Source: Annulohypoxylon bovei var. microspora
Lineage: Eukaryota > Ascomycota > Sordariomycetes > Xylariales > Hypoxylaceae
NCBI GenBank assembly: GCA_022836615.1
Contig: MU405310.1
Location: 1-64,000, forward strand
DNA length: 64,000 nt
Direction of reading: 5' to 3'
Below the pieces are notes generated by a model. It worked only from the letters and a program-made list of their open reading frames with translations. It searched no databases and was not told where the DNA came from. Below are positions 11,453-22,250 of this stretch, one piece after another. A program made the translations under genes and the position numbers. Every line of letters begins with the position of its first letter. Position 1 is the first letter of the stretch.

Positions 11453-12775
11453 ATGAAGCTCGATACTAAAGCCATGCGGCATCTCACAGCCGAGGACTGG
11501 CGAGTCCTCACAGCCGTAGGAACCCTCCCCCTATTCCAACCCCTGACTCCCCCAGACCCTTTTAACTAACACAAAACCCAACAGGCCGAGATAGGCAGCA
11601 GGAACCACGAGCTAATCCCGACCCCGATCATCGAGTCGCTCTCGAAGCTCCGCGGCGGCGCGAGCCGCGTGCACAAGTCGATCTCGGCGCTGGCCAAGGT
11701 CGGGCTGATCGCGCGAGTCAAGGAGGCCAAGTACGACGGGTACCGGTTGACGTACGGGGGCATCGACTACCTGGCGCTGCACACGTACGCGAACCGCAAG
11801 GAGGTCTACAGCGTCGGGAGCCGGATCGGCGTGGGCAAGGAGAGCGACATCATGATGGTGGCCGACGAGACGGGGTCGCAGCGGGTCCTCAAGATCCACC
11901 GGCTGGGGCGCATCTCCTTCCGCACCGTCAAGTCCAACCGCGACTACCTGCGCAAGCGGCAGGCCGGCAGCTGGATGTACCTGTCGCGGCTCGCCGCCGA
12001 GAAGGAGTACGCGTTCATGCGCGCGCTGCGGGAGGAAGGGTTCCCCGTGCCCGAGCCGCTGTCGCAGAGCCGCCACACCGTGCTCATGGAGTTCGTCGAC
12101 GCCTTCCCCCTGCGCCAGGTCTCGCGCGTCCCGGACCCCGCCGCCCTGTACGCCGAGCTGATCTCCCTGATCCTACGCCTAGCGCAGCACGGCCTAATTC
12201 ACGGCGACTTCAACGAGTTCAACATCCTGATCAAGGAAGAGCCAGAGAACCCGGAACCCTCCGCCAAGGACAAGGAAGCGGAGAAGGAACTGGCGGGGGA
12301 AGAGGGAGAGCAGGAGAAAATCACGGTGACTCCCATCGTAATCGACTTCCCTCAGATGGTATCCATGGACCATCAGAATGCCGAAATGTACTTCGATCGC
12401 GACGTCAACTGCATCAAGAGGTTCTTCGAGCGGCGGTTCCACTTCGTCAGCACACAGCCGGGGCCGTTCTTCAAAGATGCCAAGAAGACGGTAGGAAAGG
12501 ATGGGGCTAAGAGGCTCGATGCTGCGGTCGAGGCATCGGGATTTTCAAAGAAGGCACTCAAGGATTTAGAAGCTGCTATCAGGGAGCAGGAAGCGACGAG
12601 AGAAGAACAGGCCGGTTCGGGAGAAGAATATGATGTCTCAACCACGAGCGAAGATGAGGATGAGGATGAGGATGAAGATACGGAGGCAGATGAACCGGGC
12701 GCTGTGAGTAACGATCAAGGAGCCGATGCCTCTATAATAGGCATGGAAAAACTTTCAGTTGGAAATGAGACGTGA
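11453..12775 (+). CDS. RIO2: Atypical serine kinase Rio2 (40S maturation)
   Basis: Exons 11453-11515 and 11585-12775 give 417 residues. The N-terminal winged-helix domain (about 1-90; MKLDTKAMRHLTAEDWRVLTA) precedes the RIO kinase fold. The RIO2-type nucleotide loop GVGKESDIMMV is at 103-113, the ATP lysine in VLKIHRLG near 125, the catalytic loop HGDFNEFNIL near 227-236 and the metal-binding D in IDFPQ near 275. An acidic insertion of about 32 residues sits between the catalytic and metal-binding loops, and the C-terminus is acidic. Rio2 binds pre-40S particles and its ATPase activity is needed for late cytoplasmic 40S maturation. The intron is 69 nt with GTAGGA and CAACAG ends. Confidence 0.95.
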
Positions 12776-13464
12776 CCACCGAATAGTTTTTCAAGGTGAG
12801 CTTAATTGATACCCCATTCATACAATACCTCCTAATTCATAAATAACAACGTGCATACCAACCACATATTACATCCTACTATCAGACGGTATTCATTAAT
12901 TCTACGATCACTAATCAAAGAACACTTTAGAGGTTTTTTTGGACACCGTGATCTCATATTGATGTCTCCCTAACTATCTGCAGCCACCAATTCCGTGTTG
13001 TCGTGCGATGGAAGATTAAAAGACGTATGAGTAAAAAATGAGAAGGTACAAACTTGCCACAACCTGCCATCGACACACTTTTCCTTGTATCGTCCACTAT
13101 TAAGCGTCATGATGATAGGAAGCGACATACCAACTCGACTTTAGAAGTCAGAAAAGAATGGGGTAGAAAAAAACTGGATCTCAAAAGAAACAACACCGGA
13201 AACAAACTCAGATCGTACAAGCCGGGCACCATATCATGCCATCCATGAAGCCGCAATGGCAAAATGTCCTGTCAGCAAGACATCTGCCAAAAATAAGAGA
13301 AGGGGTACAAAAGTACAATAGTACAGGATGGTCAACAATACTGAGAAGACCACCAAATTACTCCTTCTCTTGTTTCACGGGGGATGATTGGTTACTACCA
13401 TGGGCGACCAGCGGGGACTCGACTCGAATCTCGACGTCGTCACCGGGTCTAACACGGCATTAGC
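12776..13464. other. Convergent intergenic region
   Basis: This lies between the 3' ends of RIO2 (+) and the RNA-binding protein gene (-). Two frames of 64-75 codons look random. I take it as two 3' UTRs, with nothing else visible. Confidence 0.45.
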
Positions 13465-15363
13465 TTAAGAACGACGGCGAAATCGTCCACGGCCACCATA
13501 CCGGCTAGTTGTTCCAGCCAGACCGGTCCAAGTAGCACTACCATGGTTACGACCGCCCTGCTGCTGAGGAGCAGGGCGTTGGGAAGCGCCACTACAGAAA
13601 TAAAAGTCAGCCGACGTAGAAGAGAACGCTGTGTAGCGCCGGAAACGTACCTTTGGACACCACCCTCGCGGCGATAAGGGGGACCATGGGCAGGGCCCGC
13701 TCCCACAAGAGTCGTGCCATACGCACTGACATTGTACTCGTTGGTACGCCACTGACGGCGCTTAGCCGTAACTCGCTTCAGCTCCTTCTGGCGCTGCGAA
13801 TCCGCATAACGGATTTGCAAGGGAAGGGCCTCGCGACCGAGAAGCATGCCTTGGAAATGCTTAATAATCTTATCGCAAATTTCGCGAGATTCGAATCTAA
13901 GGGTACAGTCAGATCGTTAAAACTTCAGTGCAATCTCAAGCTTAATCTTACCGAGCGAAACCGACACCTCGGCTGACGTGGGTAACCTGGTCCTCCAGGA
14001 CCTTGCTGGACAAGACCAAAAAGTTCTCGAAGAGAGTGTTGATCTCCTGTGCTGCAGTTAGATGGTGTGAATTTGACAGGGGCCGATGGGTATCTTACAA
14101 GCTCTCTCCAGCCTCTTGGGAGATTAGACAGGTACAGGTTTGTGGTGTCGGGGTCGCCTTCCTGGCGAAGCCGGGAGTTGAACGACTCCTAAGATCTGTT
14201 AGCCCTTGATCGACCTTGCTGACGGCTACTAGGACCTTTGCCCAGTGATAAGCGGTGAGTACTAACCCTAGCAAAGCCAACCTCGTAGCCTCGACGATAG
14301 AAGCCGCGAATACAACTCTCCGAATCTCGAACGTCGTAGAATTTCGCAAAGCCGAAGCTGGATTTTGTATTAGTCGATATTTCGAGGATGGTAACATGAA
14401 AATAGACACTTACCCTTTGCAAGCTCCAGTGCTAGCATCAATAATAGCCTTCGACGTCTCAACTTTACCAAAGCGCTCGGCATACTTCAATAGAAGACCG
14501 TCATCCGTGGTAGGATGAAAACCGCGGATGTAGACGTTGCGATTTCCGGGCAGAGGGTTGACAATGCTCTGCTCGAGAGTCTTCATGTTCTCAGCGGGAG
14601 TGAAGACAGCCGGAATGGCGAAAGGAATGCTAGGCTCTCGGTCAAGGAGAGGAGACTTCGGCTCCTGGAGAGCATCGGCAGCCACAATCTGGTGGGGCGA
14701 GGGCGTGGTGTACGTCGAGCGATCGAATACAGTAACACGAGGACCCTGGTCTCGAGAGGCCATGCTTCCGAGGAAAGGGGTAGCCGGGGTGGACTCATTG
14801 GTAGAGTACGATGAACGTCGGATATCCAAACCCGGGACATCGCGAGAGCTAGTCTCGGTACGCTCGTGGGACATGCCAGTGCGCGACGGGGTGTACGGAA
14901 AGGCATAAATATGAGCAGCGTTTGGGTTAGAATAACCGGGCTGGACGAGGTAGGGGGCACCACCTGCGTACCCCTCGGGCTGTGCTGGCGCATAACCAAG
15001 AGTTGGAATGCCATAGGTCGGGACACCGGAACCCATCGAGGGAGAAATGGCAACTTGGACAATACGGCCATCGTGAGTAGCCATGGGCATCATTCCCGGG
15101 ATATGGGAGACACCATTGATGCCAAGACCGCCAAACTGGCTCACCATAGCATTCATGTTAGCTTCGGCGATTGCGTGGCTCTGAATGCCATTGCCGTTGG
15201 CGCCATTGTAGGTACCATCAGCGTTTACCTGGGCTAGGGCTCTGTGAGTAGCAGCGATCTTGATAATGTTAGTATTCTGGATAGTCAGGGCGGTGAGGGT
15301 GATATAAACCTCGGCAGGGTCGGTGGGTGTGCGAATAGCCGCACCGTTGTTATCACAAGGCAT
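13465..15363 (-). CDS. RBMS/MSSP-like RNA-binding protein with two RRMs
   Basis: Exons on the minus strand are 15363-14414, 14357-14267, 14188-14099, 14046-13952, 13896-13651 and 13591-13465, giving 532 residues. A long Gly/Pro/Ser/Ala-rich N-terminal region (1-270) is followed by RRM1 from about 276 (NVYIRGFHPTTDDGLL, then KGFGFAKF) and RRM2 from about 370 (NLYLSNLPRGW, then SRGVGFARF). The C-terminus is basic (YGGRGRFRRRS). The two RRM signatures closely resemble the animal RBMS/MSSP proteins, and fission yeast Cip1/Cip2 may be relatives. A role in mRNA stability or translation is inferred from the family. All five introns have GT-AG ends and keep both RRMs continuous. Confidence 0.85.
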
Positions 15364-16560
15364 TGTGATTGTATAATAAAACAATAGCTGCTGTGAAAGT
15401 GTATATTAGTAATTTTGCACAGCATCAATAGATGACAAGAGTGATAGCAAAGAACTGATAGTATGACCAAAATGACAGTGGTAGTGACTTGGGGAGGATG
15501 GGGGAATTGAAGAATATTGAAGAGAAGTTGTGGCGGGTAGTCTAGGATGTAAACGACATGATGGGTATATTAGTTATCGGTATGTATAGGTATTCCTGTG
15601 TTGTCGGTGACATGTATAATAGGAAATCGTCGACGCGTTTGTAAATAGGGGGAGTGAGTACAGACCTTGTACAAGCGTTGTATTGATCAAGATCAGTGGC
15701 AGGACGTGGAAGATACCTATCAAAAGGAGGGTTAGTTTCAGATTTCAAAGAGTAAAGCAAGTAAAACAGGAGATTTAGACCTTGGTGTGCTGGTCAGTTG
15801 TTGGGCAGAGAAAAGGACAGGAAGGAGTAAATAACATGATAAAGGGGGAGTTAGAGTTTGAATATTTGGATCAACAAAATGGTAGAGACAATCAAAAACG
15901 ATGTCAATGGTAGGTTGAGGGGAGTGGCTTGGGAGGCGTTGGTATGATAATGCTCATATAGTATTGTTTAGGGGGAGTAGATCGTGGTCGTGTGTAAGTA
16001 TGGGAGAATAGACGAGATCGTTGAAGCCCTGGAAGTGTTCTCCAGAAATAGAGAGCGAGCACTGAACCAACCTTGGAAATTCTGGCTGGTAATGCCAATG
16101 CTGTTGGTACCAAGACAATCGAGATGAAGCGAGCGGGCACGAGTAAAATAGAGTAGCTAGAGAGCAAGATTGAAAACGAAGAGATTGAGTGTTGGATGAG
16201 TTGATGCTATGCTGGAGAACCAAGTGTAAGGGGAGTGGGAAAAGGAAACGAAAGACTGAAGAGGGAGGGAAGAAGAAAAAGGGAAGATATCATGAGTGGG
16301 GAAATGATTGAAGAAGTACTACATAGAAGAGGTCGTACTTACCTGCGTTGACGGTTGACGGTTGATGCTTACTAGAAAAATACCTGGAAAGTATATAGGA
16401 GTTTCCTGATCGTTTTGGGGTAACCGCAAAAACGTCCAAGACGGAAGGCGTCAGTGAAGGCGTAAAGGATGCAACGGCCTTAGAAAGTTGACGACGTAAT
16501 AATGCGATGGTAAAATTGTCAAGGTAAGGATAGAACAACTAATGATGCAAGTCTAAGGAT
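15364..16560 (-). other. Probable long 5' leader and promoter of the RBMS-like gene
   Basis: Splice signals on the minus strand suggest spliced leader exons. A consensus donor AG/GTAAGTACG begins at 16342. A CTAAC branch site with acceptor TTTTGATAG ends at 15717. A second CTAAT branch with acceptor TTTCACAG ends at 15391, 28 nt before the ATG. No frame here looks coding. Which donor pairs with which acceptor cannot be settled by eye. Confidence 0.35.
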
Positions 16561-17756
16561 GCAAGTCCTAAGATGCTCGTCCAAGTATGTTTAATAGTTA
16601 TGCGCAGTGGGTGCGGTTGTGTCGGAGAAGGATGCGGAGAAATTAAGGGAAGGGGTAAAGAAATTAAGGGTACAGAAGTCGAGAGTCGAGAAAGCTTTGA
16701 GAGTAGAGAATGCTTTGAAAGTTGGGAAAGCTTTGGGGGTCGGGAAGGTTTGGGGAGAAGTTTCGTGGTGAGGAGGGAAAGACGAGAAGATTTGGGAGGA
16801 CGAAAATTTGGTTTAAGTAGGTAGTTTCGAGGGCGGTGTCTCTAATCAGAATACGTCGGGTAGGAAGGTAGGAGACGACGCTAATACAAAATCGTACTTT
16901 AAAAAATATATCCAACAATGTCGTCGGTACATGGGTATCTCATAATGACAAAGTTACCTAGGTAGGTACGTACCAAAACTATAAAAGTACGTATGGACTA
17001 ACACGGGTTTCTATGTCTATTTAAGCACCCGATTATATAGTGTACTAATATCAAACTTTCTATTTTCGTAATTACTATGGTACCAAGGTACTCGACCTAT
17101 GAACAGTATTCTTTAATTTTCTAATCACATTTTTTCTAACCAGCCTCGTTACTAGGCGACGTCAATGCTGGTGATCTTCACAATCCTTAACAATAAGTAC
17201 GTACCTATGAAAATACTTTCATATTTGTTTGTGCCTAGGTATTTCCGTATATTTCCCCCTAAATATCGTATTACACAATGCCCTCCATATAATCGACATA
17301 CTGCTAGAAGCACAGCACTCAACTACATTGGTAAGTACCTAAGAGAATATCAATTGTTATGGAAGTATTATTCCAATTACTGCTCCTACCTACTTTGTCA
17401 TACTGGTATTTTTGCGAGGGCTCTTGATTAGCTCACCACAATGTCCCATCTCCTAAAATCAAGCACATCATACAACTATTTGTGATACGTAGGTATATAC
17501 ATATATGTAAATATATATCATCAGCCTCGATTTGACTATAAGGAAACAAATGAATATAAACAACAGCTAAAATAAAACGTAAACCTATATAAACGACTAT
17601 AACCTAGGTCCTATATGATCTAAGTTCCATCTCCTTTTAGCTAGATCTCCCCTTTCTCAGATACAGTGTTCAGACAGACATATGAATTTCAAGGCCGTTT
17701 TTAGCTACAAGTCGTGTTGTAATCTAAATATGTAAGTACAGTCACTCCCATACAGT
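16561..17756. other. A/T-rich intergenic region
   Basis: Apart from a purine-rich tandem repeat (16683-16754) and GTAC/TACCTAGGTA words near 16955-16995, this stretch is low-complexity and A/T-rich. I see no gene in it. Confidence 0.45.
16683..16754 (+). repeat. 18-bp imperfect tandem repeat, four units
   Basis: Four consecutive 18-nt units are visible: GAGTCGAGAAAGCTTTGA, GAGTAGAGAATGCTTTGA, AAGTTGGGAAAGCTTTGG and GGGTCGGGAAGGTTTGGG. Most bases on the plus strand are purines, so the minus strand, upstream of the RBMS-like leader, has a pyrimidine-rich tract. It could be a promoter element or simple repeat drift. Confidence 0.75.
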
Positions 17757-18330
17757 GAGCGCGGGCGGGACGTCAAAAGGCACGGTGTCTTTGCCAAAAG
17801 GCACGGTGACCCACATGGTTTATACCCATTACAGCTTAACAATGTGGATACTTGATCTTACAATACAAAGCCTATACAAATTTAAGTACCTTTTCTACCC
17901 CCCCCCCCCTGATATTATCGTTGACCTTGCTGTCGCCCCCTAATAACCCTTCCTAACCTTATTACCGTTGCTGCCGCAGGCGCTATAAAAGGTTCCCCTA
18001 CCTTATACAATCATTAGCAGCTCTTATAGCCGGCGCTGCCGCCTAGGAGGCTTATCGTAAGATATATCCCTTCTAATACAGCCATCTCGCCGCTAGGTCC
18101 CCTATTCTAACTAAATGATTATTATAATAATCTCGTCTTATTATTAAAAAGCAATAGCAAGGTCAACGATGATATTAAACCAGGGCTGACAAAAAAGGTA
18201 CTTAAATTTGTATAGGCTTTATATTATAAGATCAAATATCCATATTACTAAGCTATAATAGGTATAACCCGTGTGGGTCACCGTGCCTTTTGGCAAAGAC
18301 ACCGTGCCTTTTGACGTCCCGAGCGCGGGC
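17757..18330. mobile_element. Non-autonomous TIR transposon (MULE-like MITE) with target duplication
   Basis: A 554-bp element (17767-18320) is bounded by inverted repeats of about 170 bp: left 17767-17935, right 18151-18320, both starting GGGACGTCAAAAGGCACGG. It is flanked by the 10-bp direct repeat GAGCGCGGGC (17757-17766 and 18321-18330). Each arm carries a doubled subterminal word CAAAAGGCACGGTG 21 bp apart (left copies at 17774 and 17795). Long TIRs with a 9-11 bp duplication fit Mutator-like elements. An 8-bp duplication with CGGG ends (hAT-like) is the alternative reading, because the edge bases are ambiguous. The interior codes for nothing recognisable. Differences between the arms are mostly C-to-T, suggesting RIP. 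Confidence 0.85.
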
Positions 18331-18547
18331 TACTAACCTGTCCCACTTATCGAATGATTACAAAAAGTATTGGCAAGCGTAGTTCACAAAGAACTATAAA
18401 AGGGTTGTAAACCATCATTTGCAATCGACTGAGAAAGCTAGAGCTAAAGTTTTGATGGCTTTATATGCTTTCAAAGTCAAGAAGTATTGCCGCAACTTGG
18501 TCTGGTGTCAAGAACTCAAGGGTCATGGCCTTTATATGCCTACTTAG
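18329..18547 (+). pseudogene. Relic coding frame next to the transposon
   Basis: From 18329 one frame reads ATNLSHLSNDYKKYWQA, stops at TAG (18380-18382), then stays open for 54 more codons (FTKNYKRVVNHHLQSTEKA... to KGHGLYMPT) before TAG at 18545. Lysine-rich, even residue content suggests a decayed gene fragment, with the first TAG possibly from CAG by C-to-T change. I do not recognise the protein. It starts exactly at the transposon edge, but no continuation is visible on the other side. It may be chance. Confidence 0.25.
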
Positions 18548-19389
18548 TTGAAAAGAGGGCAGATTAGATAGCAAGCCTAATTGTACCGCCTAACCCAGCA
18601 CCGAATCTACGTGACTGAGACTATGAGCTTTAAACCACTAGTGATAGTAACGGCATATTAATCTACGGCAATGATTTGCTTCGTCGTCGATGGCCTTATT
18701 TAATATATCTACCCCAAGGAGATGCCCTCCCTTTTTTTCAATATAATTTCTCTTTACCTAGTTGATGGTTGATTGGCTGAGTGATAGATCGGTGGTAAAG
18801 ATAAAGGTAGTCAGGTGACGAAATTGTATTAGTAATACTAGTGATGTGGAACAGTTAAACCAGCCCCTTTTCGATCGTCCACCCCATTGTTTGTCCACAG
18901 GTGCTGAAGCTTTGTTTTTCTTTCCCTTTCCCAGTGATTTATCAATATCATGTTTTTCAATAGTGCATAGGTAGACTTACTTCTTTAGAGGTTATTCAGA
19001 GGCTGGTTTGTAAGTGGGTACCTAAACATGTGAAAATGGGGCTGCTGATCTTACAACTCCGAGACCGGAGAAACAACTACAGCGGCAAATCCCAAAGACA
19101 CAGTGAGGGCTGTTTAGTTTTTGAAGGCTTATATCAATCTATGAACGAAATCATTACGGTAAGTAGCGACCAAAGTACCTATATACGCAAAGAACATGCG
19201 GAACTTTGTATTAGACCGCGTATTGGATACCCGAACCGATATTGTGCCATCGTCCAACCCACGCCAATAAAAAGCCCACACCTCCGTGACTCCGAGCAAG
19301 GTCAGCAGCGAATCTCTTCTATACAAAGTCTATCTGCAACGCTCACCCTGCTATGCATTAAAAATAGCATGCCACCGTTTAGCCGGCCA
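18548..19389. other. Intergenic region downstream of cytochrome P450 reductase
   Basis: No gene is recognised. A 127-codon frame at 19030-19413 overlaps the last reductase exon on the other strand and looks random. The 3' UTR of the reductase gene should lie in the right part. Confidence 0.4.
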
Positions 19390-21649
19390 TTACGACCAGA
19401 CGTCCTCCTGTAAAATCTATTAGCATTGCTGACAGGAAGGCGTTGACGGCGTGTGGAAAGGAGATGGAAGGTTTCTAGTCGTGAAATATAGCTTAAAGTG
19501 GGCTGGGCTAGTTTAGAGGACATGTTAGTGCAGCTTACCTGGTATTGGTTAGAGGCTCTCATGTTCTTGACGATCTCCTCAGCTTTCGTCTCAGGGATAC
19601 CACGCTTCTCTGCAATAATCTGCGCCAACACAGTGTTGACTTCTCGAGCCATGTTCGCAGCGTCACCACAAACGTAGATGTAGGCCTTCTTCTCGAGCAG
19701 TTCGTTGACTTCTTGAGCTCTCTCCTTTAGTCGATGTTGTACATAAATCTTCTTGGGTCCTTCTCGCGAGAATGCGGTAATCATCTCGAACTGGTCGCCA
19801 AGAGCTTTCTTGTAGTCCTGCTACTATGTGAGCGGGGGTCTAAATTAGCGTTTGATACTATACATACCTCCCATTCCGACTCGTACATGAAGTCTTCGCT
19901 CCGTTTTCGGCAGCCGAAGAAGAGTAGCGTACGACCGACATTCTCACCAGACTCGGCTAATTTAGCTCGTTCCTGGACGAATCCGCGGAATGGTGCGACA
20001 CCAGTACCAGGTCCGATGAGAATAATGGGCTTTGTCGGGTCCGAAGGCAGCTTGAAATTCGAGTGGCGCACGTGTACAGGTACGTGGATACCGTCGTACT
20101 TGTTCCTTGGGCCGTGAAGCTCGTAGGTGAGTCCAAATGGCTCGGGGCTAGGGTCTCCGTTCTGCTTCTGCTTAAGGGCAAACAGGTAGTTTGTGGCCAC
20201 TCCCTTGAAAGGATCGGCACGGCCGGCGATCAACTGGTTTTCAACGACAGCGGTGATGGAAATCTTCTTAGGCTGAACCAACGAAGAAGACGAAATAGAG
20301 TAGTAACGAGGCTGGAGTTTAGTAAGGCCCTCAATAAATGCCGAAAAGGGAACATTTGTCCATTTCTGTCCGCTACTGACGAGATTCAGGGTCCTGGCGA
20401 TGTTGTAGTGATTCTTGCTGACCTTATCCTGGAAGTAGTCCTTGTCATTACCGAGCTTGGTCATTTCTGCCTTGGTAGCCTCATCAGGAGCAAATGCAGC
20501 CAATGTGCCTAGGAATTGACGAGATACGGGGGCGCCAATCTCAAGATGGTACCGGATAATGGCGTCGTAGGTGGTAGGGGTAGGGAACGGCACCTTAGCT
20601 GTGGGTTCGAGAGCCTTGACGCTAATGACCGTGTCCTTTTTATCTTCGAGTCCCAGAATGCCAAGGAGTAGATCAACCTCATGCCCGGCGTTTGTCGGCC
20701 AGATTGCAATGTGGTCACCAGTTTGGTAGGTTAGGTTAGAGCCGCTGATATCAACTTCTAGGTGAAGGCAGTTTCTATCTTTAACAGAGAATAATTCCTT
20801 GGATTCGGCAATGGGCGCAATATACGGGTTGTGAGCATTGAAGGGACCTTTAGCAGATCCTTCGAGGTGCATCTTGTTGGGCTCTCCAAGGTAAACCTCA
20901 GGAGAATCCTTAGTAAGACCTTCACGCTCAGTAATGCCAAAGATAGGTTCGTAGACGGCTTCTCGCTCTTCGAGACCCATCTTTTCAGCCAGCGCAGCCC
21001 ACATGGGGTCTTTCCAAGCCAAGAAATCTTCTTCCATAGTGCCAGCGCCGTCATCACCTTCTCCAGCTTCGCCAATCCTGCTACCGCCTAGTTTCTCCAA
21101 AGCCTTGTTAACGTTGCGAACCATGGAGTTGTAGTGCTCGTAGGTGTTGTTTCCCAGACCGAAAGCGACGAAGTTGAGATTTTCGAGAGGAGTTTCCGAG
21201 CTTTGCGAGAAAGATGGGTCTTCGCCGGTAATAAACTCGTAGAAGTCAACAGCATTATCGGTAGGCTCGCCTTCACCGTATGTAGCTAGAACAAACATAA
21301 CAACCTTGTCGGAGGGGATCGTGTCGAGATTGTCGAAGTCGTAGTCTTCAAGGTCGGCTACCATAGTTTCCAAGCCGAATCGACTCTTGCCTTCCTTTGC
21401 TAACCTCGAAGCATAATCCTCGGCTGTACCAGTCTGAGAACCGTAGAATATGACGCAGTTCTTGCCGGACTCTTCCATTTTCTCGAGGATGTTCCTCGTT
21501 TTCCCGGCCTTGAGCCCATTCGTGTTGGCGAAGGCATTGGCGTACGGATCCTTGGTAACACCCCAAACTTTGCCTTTGGTGAAGTATGCGGCCGTGCCTA
21601 CCAGGATGGCGGCGAGGACAATTATGTCCAGAGTGTCAAGCTGAGCCAT
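19390..21649 (-). CDS. NADPH-cytochrome P450 reductase
   Basis: Exons on the minus strand are 21649-19868, 19817-19539 and 19407-19390, giving 692 residues, the usual length. An N-terminal membrane anchor (LDIIVLAAILVGTAAYF, about 7-23) places it on the ER. The FMN domain shows YGSQTGTAEDYA (69-80) and ATYGEGEPTD (121-130). The FAD domain has PRYYSISSS and the NADPH domain GPGTGVAPFRGF and VCGDAANMA. The last coding exon is 18 nt and adds EDVWS. The near-terminal Trp is the residue that stacks on FAD in this family. The enzyme passes electrons from NADPH to P450s, including sterol demethylase Cyp51. Confidence 0.97.
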
Positions 21650-22250
21650 CTTGACAGGCTTGATTAGGTGATCTTAGAGTCGTTTCCGGGATTCTGACAC
21701 GGCAGGAGGGTACGTCGAGCAGGGTAAACCGAATCAATAGGACATCTGGGAATCTGGGAAGTTCCTATAATGTTAGGGTGTCCCACGTCGTAAGACAGCA
21801 ACTAACAGTTACTGATTCGATATATTCTAAAGGAAAGGCGCTGCGACGCTGCAACGTGTCTTAGTTGCGTAGTCGGCTGAGGAAAGGAAGGGCAAAGTTG
21901 GGGAACTCCTTTGAAATTTATTAGCTAGGAAAAAAGACAGAAAAAAAAGGCTACGCGAGATCTACAAGGTAGCCGCACATACAGGAATAAATACTAGGTA
22001 GAGAATGACCCCGGTAATAGAAGGAGACGAAATGGGAGCAGTGTGGGATGATATGTTTTATGATTACGGTAAGAGGAAAAGAGAAGGAAACACAGGCTTA
22101 ACTTAGGAAATGTTTGCGTGGCGTGGATTCAATTATTTCTAGCAGATCATGTATTTTAGTGCTCAAGATGGATGCAGAGTCGCAAATTTGAAAAGATAGT
22201 GGGGTCTTGTCGAAAATGTCAGAATGTGTCAATTTCATCATTTTTTTCCC
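21650..22250 (-). promoter_or_regulatory. Promoter and leader of the P450 reductase gene
   Basis: This stretch precedes the reductase ATG at 21649 and has no coding frame. It includes A-runs (about 21930-21950) and a T-run (22240-22250). Assignment is by position only. Confidence 0.4.
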
